Positions 1-8,475 of a stretch of 64,000 bases of DNA are shown in pieces (position 1 is the stretch's first letter; the number at the start of each line of letters is the position of its first letter). Source of the DNA: an uncultured Clostridia bacterium (lineage in GTDB: Bacteria > Bacillota > Clostridia > Christensenellales > Aristaeellaceae). The stretch lies in assembly GCA_947167215.1 (NCBI GenBank), contig CAMVHE010000001.1, positions 62,001-126,000 of the forward strand. Reading direction: 5' to 3'. Position numbers and translations under genes: made by a program. Below the pieces are notes generated by a model. It searched no databases. It saw only the letters and a list, made by a program, of their open reading frames with translations, and was not told the origin of the DNA.

Positions 1-2056
1 CGCGGACCAGTGTGGGATAATAAGTTTCCTTATCGTATGCAAGAGCAGTTACGGAATACAGACGAAGCTGCGTTGATTCTCCTGCTACTCCGTCCGGTGT
101 TAGTCCGTTGCGTTCCTGGAACATGCGCACGGCACTCATTACATTTTCAGTATATCTGTTGCTGATTACAACCGGATATTTCAATGCGGCCAGGCGTGTT
201 GTCAGCTTGGTTACTTCATCGGAAACCACACCCAGCTTCAGTAACTGATAGGTGCTGTCTTTTGTTACTTTTGCAATCTGAGTAAAAGTCTCAGATTTGC
301 CATAGGAAACGATAAACGTAATCTCCGTATTGGCGACATAAGTGTGCGGCAGCGAAAATCGGAGGAAACCCTTGGCATCGGATGTCAGCGTCTGCGTATA
401 ATCGCTAGTCTTCATCACGATGGTGATACCGGGAGAGGTTACGGCTGAAACCGTAGTGGAGGATTCCGTGATGGTGTCAACGGTCAGTTCCGGTTTCCCG
501 GCGGCAGTTTTCACTTCCCAGTTTCCGGTCAGTTTTACCCGTGTGCTGGAATCTGTACCATATTGTGCATTTACCTCAGTATACTTGCCGGGCGTACAGA
601 TAATGACTGCATTGAAATTACCGCTGGCGTCCGCGCTTACTACAGCAGGCGTAGAAACCGGCTCGGTATTGATGGTCACGGATGCATTGCTCTGAGCTTT
701 ACCTTTAACGGTCAGACTGTTTTCCCCTGCAGAGACCGAAGAAATCTCAATGGGCGTGCTTTTGTCCGTTACGACAATACCGCCCACGGTAGTGCCGGAG
801 ATACCGGATTCGGCCGGATCATAATTAAAGAACACTTTATAGTTTCCTGCAGCAACACCGGTAAAGGTTACTGAGCCGACACCGGAGTCAATGCTTTTTT
901 CAGCAATGACCGCATCATCCAGCATGCGCAGAGAAGCAATAATCTTGATGGGGCTTGCAGTAGTTACGGTTGCAGTAACCACATTGGTTCCTCCGGTTGC
1001 AGTCGCAGTGATGGAGGAAGCTGTCGAGTTTTGTTCGGCAACGGTCTGACTGAGAACGAAGGAACCGCTCTCTCCCTTATACGTGAAGACTAGCTGATAA
1101 TCACCGGCAGGAAGATTCGAGAAAGTGTAATCTGATTTTCCTGTCAGTTCAATACTTTGCAGATCTTTCCCATCTTTCCGCAAAGTAACAATGACCGTCT
1201 TGCTGCCGTCGGCTTCGACAGTACCGGAGATGACGCCGGTTCCTTTGCTTTTGATGGACGGAGACATCAGAAGCACACGTGCTTTAAGAGGCGTTAATTC
1301 CGGAAGGACTTCCACATCTTTCGGAACAACGGTCGCTTCCGACATGGATGAATCATCTGCAGCCTTTGTCTGGTCATTTTCTCCCGGTAAAGAACCTGTC
1401 CCGGTACTTTCCGTGCCGGAAGATGCTTCCTGGAAAGAATCCGTGTTGCCGGTCGGTTCGGTGGTTTCCTTCGGATCCGCACCCGGGATCTCACTCCGGG
1501 TCGGATCTGCAGGGACTGTGGAGGCTGTCGTTCCGGAGGTTGACGTGGTATCCCCCGAAGGATTGTCCGAAGAAGGGGTGATTCCACCGGTGGAGGTGCT
1601 ATCCGTGTTCGTTGCATCTTTCTGAGAATCATTCAAATCCGTGGGATTCTCATTCTGCGGGGTCGCAGTGTTTTCATTCTGCTGATTCGTGGTATTATCG
1701 TTTTGAGGATTCGCGGTGTTCTCATCCTGCAGGTTCGTGGAATTCCCGTTTTGCAGATTGGTGGTGTTCTCACCCTGCAGATTCATGGAATTCCCGTTCT
1801 GCTGATTCGCATTTGTCTCATTGCTCTGTTCCTGCAGGGTACTGTCAGAAGAATCAGAGGAATTGGAGGAGGAGGTCAATACAGGTGCTGTATTCTGGAG
1901 CGCATTATCCTGTGAGGAAGTATCATTCCCTCCAGTACCATTTCCCCCGTTATCGGATTGGATCTGGGTTATTTCTGAAGCCGTAGACTCAGCGAATACT
2001 TCTGAAGGAAGGCAGAACAGTAAAAGTAAAAGAATAATTAAATGAAAGCGTTTCAT
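1..2056 (-). CDS. Secreted protein with signal peptide, Asn/Gln/Thr-rich repeat region, Ig-like beta repeats and a C-terminal peptidoglycan-binding-1-like domain (continues past left edge)
   Basis: Not in the ORF track because it runs off the edge. Reverse strand from ATG at 2056 (SD GGAGGT) is open for 685 codons: MKRFHLIILLLLLFCLPSEVFAESTASEITQIQSDNGG..., later VSDEVTKLTTRLAALKYPVVISNRYTENVMSAVRMFQERNGLTPDGVAGESTQLRLYS, which resembles a PG_binding_1 repeat. Confidence 0.8.
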   Translation of the reverse strand, partial: MKRFHLIILLLLLFCLPSEVFAESTASEITQIQSDNGGNGTGGNDTSSQDNALQNTAPVLTSSSNSSDSSDSTLQEQSNETNANQQNGNSMNLQGENTTNLQNGNSTNLQDENTANPQNDNTTNQQNENTATPQNENPTDLNDSQKDATNTDSTSTGGITPSSDNPSGDTTSTSGTTASTVPADPTRSEIPGADPKETTEPTGNTDSFQEASSGTESTGTGSLPGENDQTKAADDSSMSEATVVPKDVEVLPELTPLKARVLLMSPSIKSKGTGVISGTVEADGSKTVIVTLRKDGKDLQSIELTGKSDYTFSNLPAGDYQLVFTYKGESGSFVLSQTVAEQNSTASSITATATGGTNVVTATVTTASPIKIIASLRMLDDAVIAEKSIDSGVGSVTFTGVAAGNYKVFFNYDPAESGISGTTVGGIVVTDKSTPIEISSVSAGENSLTVKGKAQSNASVTINTEPVSTPAVVSADASGNFNAVIICTPGKYTEVNAQYGTDSSTRVKLTGNWEVKTAAGKPELTVDTITESSTTVSAVTSPGITIVMKTSDYTQTLTSDAKGFLRFSLPHTYVANTEITFIVSYGKSETFTQIAKVTKDSTYQLLKLGVVSDEVTKLTTRLAALKYPVVISNRYTENVMSAVRMFQERNGLTPDGVAGESTQLRLYSVTALAYDKETYYPTLVR
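1641..1831 (-). repeat. Degenerate 24-bp in-frame tandem repeat (8-aa unit, LQxENTTN-like, about 7-8 copies)
   Basis: Units read from sequence: gcagtgttttcattctgctgattc / gtggtattatcgttttgaggattc / gcggtgttctcatcctgcaggttc / gtggaattcccgttttgcagattg / gtggtgttctcaccctgcagattc / atggaattcccgttctgctgattc. Confidence 0.85.
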
Positions 2057-2075
2057 TGTGAATACCTCCAACGCA

Positions 2076-3161
2076 TTACTGGTTTTCCATCAGGTGAGAG
2101 ATAACTTTTTCGGCCCAGTCATCGAATCCTTCCACATTGCGATCATAAAGAATGCCTGTTGTTACCTCTGCAGCAGAAGCAAGATTAGCAATACTGTCTG
2201 CCAGTCCACCTGTAGCTGGAGTCAGAAGAGCAGAACGATGATTCAATAATTCAGAAACAAAGGAAAGTACTGCATCTCTGTGCTCCGCATTTTCAAGAAC
2301 ACTCCTGCATACTGCGAGCCCATAGGTCGGAAAACCAACGAGAGCATGGTTTGTTTCCATTCCGGGAAGCGGAATGGCCATCACATGCTCAGCCCGCTCT
2401 TCGGGAATCATGGAAGCAAAATCCACCGTATCAAAACGCATGGCAGCCTCGCCGGAAAGAAAGGCCTCTTCAGCCTGTGTATCGGAGATATTGAACGCAT
2501 CCGGTCCGAAAGCACCAACCAGATAAAGATCCCGAAGAATGGTTTCCGTAGTAGCAAGGCTTGCTTCGGAACCATAGCTTTCTGCGGCAGAACCCATCAG
2601 CGCTGCGCAGTCGAGGACAATTTCCGGCCATTCTGCGATCGCGTTCGCTACAGGAAGCCCTCCCAAAGCCGCAATCTGGGCGCACGAAACAATGAAATCC
2701 GAATAAGATACAGGAATCGTGGTTGCATAGTTTGCCAGTGTATCGGTGTTTACATAGAGGGTTTCAAAGTAGTAGCGCATCGGGATTTTGATGGACTCGC
2801 CGCTTCCTTCCGGAGAAACCGCTCCAAAGGAAATACCCGGCAGTAATTCGGATAATTCGGAAACGGTCAGATAATTGCTGCTGTCCAGTGCAACGCCGCT
2901 GGGAACAATTACGACATCCGCATCCCCCTTCTCCACTGAGGAAGCAAGGACATCCATCCATGCACTGTCCTGCAGCCCTGACCAGTCGTCCAGCGTATTG
3001 CCGGTCTGCTGTTCCCAATGGTCAACGATATCAATATATGCCTGGGCTGCAAAGTCAACATCCGCAAACGGGGTGAAAGCAGTAACGGTATCCCCTGCAC
3101 AGAGAACCGTGTGCGGCATCATTAAACTGAGCAACATGAGCAGAAATAAAAGTCTTTTCAT
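2076..3161 (-). CDS. Extracellular solute-binding protein-like (family 1 type) secreted protein
   Basis: Signal peptide MKRLLFLLMLLSLMMPHTVLCAG; SBP-like segments (ALGGLPVANAIAEWPEIVLDCAALMG, EEAFLSGEAAMRFDT, HALVGFPTYGLAVCRSV). No canonical lipobox. Confidence 0.65.
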   Translation of the reverse strand: MKRLLFLLMLLSLMMPHTVLCAGDTVTAFTPFADVDFAAQAYIDIVDHWEQQTGNTLDDWSGLQDSAWMDVLASSVEKGDADVVIVPSGVALDSSNYLTVSELSELLPGISFGAVSPEGSGESIKIPMRYYFETLYVNTDTLANYATTIPVSYSDFIVSCAQIAALGGLPVANAIAEWPEIVLDCAALMGSAAESYGSEASLATTETILRDLYLVGAFGPDAFNISDTQAEEAFLSGEAAMRFDTVDFASMIPEERAEHVMAIPLPGMETNHALVGFPTYGLAVCRSVLENAEHRDAVLSFVSELLNHRSALLTPATGGLADSIANLASAAEVTTGILYDRNVEGFDDWAEKVISHLMENQ

Positions 3162-3205
3162 AGATTAACTCCTTTATTCCACGCAGATCTGTTATGTGAG
3201 TCCGT

Positions 3206-3233
3206 AAAAAACGTAGAGCCGGAATGCTCTACG
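3206..3233 (-). terminator. Rho-independent terminator after rpe
   Basis: Minus strand CGTAGAGC-attccg-GCTCTACG followed by a T-run. Confidence 0.8.
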
Positions 3234-3271
3234 TAATAAACGAATCATCGGAGGTTTTTGTTCCCTCTTTT

Positions 3272-3952
3272 TCATAATTCGGGCTTTTTCAGCCAGAAAG
3301 GCGTAAATGCCTCCTTATTCTCAATGACTGAAACCGTTTTAGACAGATCCTTGCTTCGGAAAACACCGGTACCCATGACCGCAATATCTAGCCCGGCGGC
3401 CGCTAAACGAGCAGCATTGCTTTCCTTAATTCCTCCATCAGCTTCCAGAAGTACAGGAAGCTTTTCCCTAAGAATAAAATCCTTGAGGGCCGCGATTTTG
3501 GCAATACAATCAGGATGAATCGGCTGACCGCCAAATCCGGGTTCCACTGTCATGACCAGCACCAGTTCGGTATAAGGAAGCAGCGGCAGTATCTCCTCAA
3601 TCTGTGTGGCAGGTTTGATGGAGAGTCCGGCAGGAAGTCCGAGTTTATGGATAAGCTTCAAGGACTCGAGCGGATTTTCCGCTTCATAGTGGACTGTAAT
3701 GAGATTTGCACCGGCAGCAGCATAACGTTCAATATAACGCATTGGTTCTGAAAGCATAAGATGAACATCCAGAAAACGGTCGGTAATAGAACGAAAAGCG
3801 GAGACCGTATCCGGGCCGAAGCTGATGTTGGGGACAAAATGCCCATCCATCTGATCAAGATGCAGGATAGCTATACCTGCATTTTCAGCTTTTCTTGTTT
3901 CTTCTGCCAGATGTAAAAAATCAGCTCCCAGCAGCGACGCGGCAATGCGCAT
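3272..3952 (-). CDS. rpe: Ribulose-phosphate 3-epimerase
   Basis: MRIAASLLGADFLHLAEETRKAENAGIAILHLDQMDGHFVPNISFGPDTV..., VMTVEPGFGGQ, LEADGGI. Start trimmed from the ORF-track 4045 to the internal ATG next to the rsgA stop. Confidence 0.95.
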   Translation of the reverse strand: MRIAASLLGADFLHLAEETRKAENAGIAILHLDQMDGHFVPNISFGPDTVSAFRSITDRFLDVHLMLSEPMRYIERYAAAGANLITVHYEAENPLESLKLIHKLGLPAGLSIKPATQIEEILPLLPYTELVLVMTVEPGFGGQPIHPDCIAKIAALKDFILREKLPVLLEADGGIKESNAARLAAAGLDIAVMGTGVFRSKDLSKTVSVIENKEAFTPFWLKKPEL

Positions 3953-3953
3953 G

Positions 3954-4820
3954 TCAGTGATACCGTCCTTTCCAATATTCCTGCGCTTCTTGCATGAGTA
4001 CCTCATAACGCGCATGACGGCGCTTTGAAAGCATACCTTCTGCAATAGCAGCCTTCACGGCACATTTGGGTTCTTTCAGGTGTCGACACTCCGTAAAATA
4101 ACAGTTTTCAGCGTAATGCGTGTATTCCGGATACAGCGAAGGAACATCTTCCGGCTTGGCGTCCAGCGTAAGAAGGCTGAAGCCAGGTGTATCCAGAATG
4201 CGCAGATTGTCCTGAATCAACAGTTCGGACTGCCTAGTAGTATGCCTGCCTCGTCCTGTTTTACGGCTCATTTCCCCGGTTTCATGGGAAAGGCCCAGCA
4301 GCGCATTCAGAAGAGAGCTTTTGCCAACGGCAGACTGTCCGGCAAAACAGACCGTTTTGTTTGTAATCCTGTTTTTAAGATCTTCCAGTCCGTTTCCAGT
4401 TTCTGCTGAAACAGAAAGAACCGGAATTTCCGTTCCCCGATACTGTTCGGCAAGCTGCCTGAAAAGCGCGTCCGAGATATCCGCTTTGTTGACCAGCACC
4501 ATCGGGACAATGTTCTGCTGTCTTGCAAAAAGAATTAACCGGTCACAGAGAAGCAGGTCCGCCTCGGGCATCGGAGCTACGACAATAAGCAGGATGTCGA
4601 TGTTGGCCACAGGAGGCCGGATGAGTGCGTTCTGACGGGTACAGATGCTTTCAATCCATCCATCCGTTTCCTCATCTGCTCCAGGGGTAAAGATCACTCT
4701 GTCCCCAACCTTTGGTATACTGACTTTCCTCAATTTTTTCTGTGCGCGACAGACATATGTCACTCCATCACAATAGATAGAATAAAAACTGCCGATGCCC
4801 TGGATAATGATACCTTCCAT
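3954..4820 (-). CDS. rsgA: Ribosome small subunit-dependent GTPase RsgA
   Basis: Circularly permuted GTPase: NKAD, GQSAVGKSSLLNALLG, DTPGFS, then C-terminal Zn site YFTECRHLKEPKCAVKAAI. Confidence 0.95.
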   Translation of the reverse strand: MEGIIIQGIGSFYSIYCDGVTYVCRAQKKLRKVSIPKVGDRVIFTPGADEETDGWIESICTRQNALIRPPVANIDILLIVVAPMPEADLLLCDRLILFARQQNIVPMVLVNKADISDALFRQLAEQYRGTEIPVLSVSAETGNGLEDLKNRITNKTVCFAGQSAVGKSSLLNALLGLSHETGEMSRKTGRGRHTTRQSELLIQDNLRILDTPGFSLLTLDAKPEDVPSLYPEYTHYAENCYFTECRHLKEPKCAVKAAIAEGMLSKRRHARYEVLMQEAQEYWKGRYH

Positions 4821-4825
4821 ATTTT

Positions 4826-6637
4826 TTACCGTAGTACAGCTGTCGATTCACTTTTAAAATTCCCATCGAGATAAAGCCGCCATACTTTAACGCCGGGGGT
4901 TTCACTCTTCAAAGTAACCCCAAGTTCCTCCTCGTCTGCAGTTGTATGCTGTGCGGCATACATATCATATTCCGTATTATCTTCCAGCAGTGTAACACGC
5001 ACGGCAGTTCCTACAGGTATTTCTTCCATATTGATGGTTATTCTTGCTTCATAATGGCGTTTATCATATTGCCCGACAACCAGATTGATGGCACTGCCGG
5101 GAAGAACTTCCTCGTATTCATGTATCGTCTGAGACTGAACAACCCCATCCTGTCTGGCAACCGTTACTCTCTCATAGAGAATGCTGCCAAGAGTCAGCCC
5201 CACATCCGAAATGCGCTGGATAGCTTCCTCTTCACGAAGGCCGGTAAGAAGCGGTACATAAACAACGCCGCCGGAAACCGTGAGGTTGATGCTGCTGCCG
5301 ATTGCCCTGCTTGCCCCCGCCTCCGGCTCCTGCGAAAGGACGGTGCCTTTCATGGTTTCATTGGGGAGAATCATAACCCGGCCAATGAGGAATCCCTGTT
5401 CTCCTGCGGAAGCGATAGCCTCATCCAGAGTGTATCCTACAAGCCGAGGAACGGTATGGATGCCGTTTCCCTGGGAAACAACGGCTGTCACGGTGGTGCC
5501 GCGCCTTACTTCCGTATCAGCATCCGGCTGCTGCCCTACAACCATGCCTTCCGCCATTTCACTGTAGCGGTAAACCACATCCATCCGGAGTCCGGAAGAT
5601 GCAAGCATGCGCTCGGCGGTGGCCTGGTCAATGCCGGAAAGGTCCGGCATACGCGCAATAACGAAAAGCGTACGATAAAGATAGATGCCGGAAAGGCCCA
5701 CTGCAATCACCAGTACGACAATGGTGGCGATCAGTGCATATAAGGTTCCCCGTCTCTCAAAGATCGGTACTTTTAGATGCTTTTTTTCCTGCTCCAGAAA
5801 TCTCCCGTCCGGATGACGAAGACCCCGGCGAAGATCCTTGGTCATCTCCTCGGCGGAGGTATAACGGCTTTCAGAAGACTTGGAAAGCGATTTTCGCAGA
5901 ATCATTGCGATGGCGGGACTGACAACAGCCAGGCTTTCAATGGGTTCCGGTTCCTCGAAGAGGTGCATCATGGCTACCGCCATCGGGCTTTCTCCTTCGA
6001 AAGGAACACGTCCCGCGAGCATTTCATAAAGAATGATGCCGACAGAATACAGATCGGAGGCCCCGGTTGCCTTCATTCCTTTCGCCTGTTCAGGAGAAAA
6101 ATAATGGACGGACCCGATGACACTGTCATCGGCAGAAAGCGTACCGGAATCTGCAATGCCTGCGATACCGAAGTCCGCCACTTTTAACTGACCGTTTTTA
6201 TTCACCAGAAGATTCTGGGGTTTAATATCACGGTGAATCACGCCGCGGCTGTGGGCATGACTCAGCGCAGCCAGAATCTGCAGAATATAATGGACTGCTT
6301 CCTCCTGCGGAAGCTTCCCTCGCTCCTTGATGATCTCCTTGAGCGTCACTCCATCTACATACTCCATGGTAATGTAAGATATTCCGCCGGAGGTGCCGGA
6401 GCTGATAAGATTAACAATATTGGGATGATTGAGCCGTTTGCATACCTCTGCCTCCCGACGGAAGCGTTCGGAAAACTCCGGATCATCGACATATTCTTCT
6501 TTCAGAACTTTGACAGCCACAGACTGATGTGTTTTCAGGTCAAAAGCTCGATAGACTATGGACATACCGCCTCGACCGATGATCTCTTCCACACGGAATC
6601 TACGGCTGATTATCTTCCCAATCAACCGTGTTTCCAC
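4826..6637 (-). CDS. prkC: Ser/Thr protein kinase with three PASTA repeats (PrkC/Stk1-type)
   Basis: GRGGMSIVYRA, HRDIKPQNLLV, DFGIAG, TM LYALIATIVVLVIAVGLSGIYLY, then three PASTA-like repeats. Confidence 0.95.
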   Translation of the reverse strand: METRLIGKIISRRFRVEEIIGRGGMSIVYRAFDLKTHQSVAVKVLKEEYVDDPEFSERFRREAEVCKRLNHPNIVNLISSGTSGGISYITMEYVDGVTLKEIIKERGKLPQEEAVHYILQILAALSHAHSRGVIHRDIKPQNLLVNKNGQLKVADFGIAGIADSGTLSADDSVIGSVHYFSPEQAKGMKATGASDLYSVGIILYEMLAGRVPFEGESPMAVAMMHLFEEPEPIESLAVVSPAIAMILRKSLSKSSESRYTSAEEMTKDLRRGLRHPDGRFLEQEKKHLKVPIFERRGTLYALIATIVVLVIAVGLSGIYLYRTLFVIARMPDLSGIDQATAERMLASSGLRMDVVYRYSEMAEGMVVGQQPDADTEVRRGTTVTAVVSQGNGIHTVPRLVGYTLDEAIASAGEQGFLIGRVMILPNETMKGTVLSQEPEAGASRAIGSSINLTVSGGVVYVPLLTGLREEEAIQRISDVGLTLGSILYERVTVARQDGVVQSQTIHEYEEVLPGSAINLVVGQYDKRHYEARITINMEEIPVGTAVRVTLLEDNTEYDMYAAQHTTADEEELGVTLKSETPGVKVWRLYLDGNFKSESTAVLR

Positions 6638-7356
6638 GTGCGTCCCTCCTTGAAGCAGATAATAAAGGATACATTGTCCCTGCCGCCCCCATCGAGAGCA
6701 GCAGCAAGCAATGCGTCAGCCATCCCTTCCGGATCATCTCCGGAAAGGATCTGCTGGATAGTTTCTTCTTCCACCATGCCGTAAAGGCCGTCGGTGCAGA
6801 GAAGCCAGAGATCATCTATGCGTTTTTCAAGGGCAAGAATATCTGGTTCATTGTTCCCTTCCGTACCCAGAGCTCTTGTGATGATATTCCTGTGGGGATG
6901 AACCTTCGCCTCTTCTGCAGTGATTAAGCCGGAACGCAGAAACTCCGCCACAAGCGAATGATCCTCCGTCATCTGGCGAAGCTCGCCGTCACGGAACAGA
7001 TAGATGCGGCTGTCCCCGATATGCGCAGCATACATGTAACGGTCCGTTTCCCATAAAAGGGACAGTGTAGTGCCCATACCTGTCCAGTCCGGATGCGTCT
7101 TTGTGGCATTCAGGATTTCTTCCCCGGCATGATTCACAGCCGAAAAAAGACGCGCCAGGGATGGCTGCGGGTTTTCGGCAACCATCTGCTTCATTGCCTC
7201 AATCGCCATTTGGCTGGCTACTTCTCCGGCAGCATATCCACCCATACCGTCAGCAACAACGTAGATTCCCTTGGTATCATCGACCCATAAGCTGTCCTCG
7301 TTGTTCATACGGACAAGCCCCTGGTGGGTTCTGGCAATGGCAGGCACGGCAGTCAA
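6622..7356 (-). CDS. prpC: PP2C-family protein Ser/Thr phosphatase (PrpC/Stp)
   Basis: VRMNNEDSLW, VVADGMGGYAAGEVAS, HIGDSRIYLFRDG, TDGLYGMV, DGGGRDNVS. Confidence 0.95.
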   Translation of the reverse strand: MTAVPAIARTHQGLVRMNNEDSLWVDDTKGIYVVADGMGGYAAGEVASQMAIEAMKQMVAENPQPSLARLFSAVNHAGEEILNATKTHPDWTGMGTTLSLLWETDRYMYAAHIGDSRIYLFRDGELRQMTEDHSLVAEFLRSGLITAEEAKVHPHRNIITRALGTEGNNEPDILALEKRIDDLWLLCTDGLYGMVEEETIQQILSGDDPEGMADALLAAALDGGGRDNVSFIICFKEGRTWKHG

Positions 7357-7413
7357 TTCCTTTCTGTTTATGCTGGTTGAAGAACTTTCAGTCGATCCTG
7401 TATCGTATCGGTT

Positions 7414-8475
7414 TTATTCCGGCATCTGATCCTGGAAACCCTTTTCCAGATAATGACGGCGCAGCTGGCCGCAGGCACCTTCAATGTCATCGCCCATTTC
7501 CCTGCGCTGGGTAACGGAAATGTGGTGCTGCTCCAGGATTTTCTTAAACTGAGCAATTTCCTCCGGCAATGCTGCCTGCAATCCTCTCTCGGGAACATCG
7601 TTCAGCGGGATGAGGTTTACATGGCATTGCATGCCCCGCAGACGGGAAGCCAGTTCGACGGCATGCTGCGGACTGCAGTTGACATTATGAATCAGGGCAT
7701 ATTCGAAGATCATGCGCCTGCCTGTTTCCTGAATATACATTCTGCAGGCAGAGAGAAGCTCCTGCATCGGCACCTTTCTGGCAATCGGCATGATTTTCTG
7801 ACGAATTGCATCATTGGGAGCATGCAGGGATACCGCCAGGGTAACCTGCAGACCTTCTTTGGCGAAAATCCGCATGCGTTCGGGCAGTCCGCAGGTTGAC
7901 AGCGATATATTGCGGATTCCTATGCAGATTCCTCGAGGATGCGACAGGAGCTGCAGAAAGCGGACAACTTCCTCATAGTTATCAAAGGGTTCTCCGGAAC
8001 CCATAAGAACCACATGGCCGATCCGGTCCTCATTTTTCAGCTGACGGGAGGCAGTCAGAACCTGTCCCAGCATTTCCGCTGCAGTCAGATTCCGGACGCA
8101 GCCAGCCAGTGTGGATGCACAGAAAGCACAACCCATCTTACAGCCCACCTGAGTGGACAGACACAGCGTCGCGCCATAGTGATAGTACATGATTACCCCT
8201 TCAACGATATTCCCATCCTGAAGGCGGTAGAGAAGCTTCTGGGTTCCGTCCAGCTTGGAGGTGCGGACCGTTAACAGCGAAACCGGATTGGCAAGATATT
8301 GTTTTTCCAGCTGTTCCCGGAGTGATAAGGGCAGATTTCCCATATCGGCAAAATCTACCCCTTTATGCAGACAGGAAAAAAGCTGATCTGCCCGAAAAGC
8401 AGGCTGGCCCATTTGCGCCAGGATACTTTTCAGTTCTTCCGGAGTATATTCAAGAAGACTTTCCTGTATGCTCAT
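7414..8475 (-). CDS. rlmN: 23S rRNA (adenine2503-C2)-methyltransferase
   Basis: Radical SAM motif CKMGCAFCAS, VVLMGSGEPFDNY, LSTCG, PLNDVPERG. Confidence 0.95.
   Translation of the reverse strand: MSIQESLLEYTPEELKSILAQMGQPAFRADQLFSCLHKGVDFADMGNLPLSLREQLEKQYLANPVSLLTVRTSKLDGTQKLLYRLQDGNIVEGVIMYYHYGATLCLSTQVGCKMGCAFCASTLAGCVRNLTAAEMLGQVLTASRQLKNEDRIGHVVLMGSGEPFDNYEEVVRFLQLLSHPRGICIGIRNISLSTCGLPERMRIFAKEGLQVTLAVSLHAPNDAIRQKIMPIARKVPMQELLSACRMYIQETGRRMIFEYALIHNVNCSPQHAVELASRLRGMQCHVNLIPLNDVPERGLQAALPEEIAQFKKILEQHHISVTQRREMGDDIEGACGQLRRHYLEKGFQDQMPE

Noticed and set aside
1641-1831. CRISPR array
   Set aside because: The 24-bp periodicity is a coding tandem repeat with no distinct spacers and no cas genes nearby.
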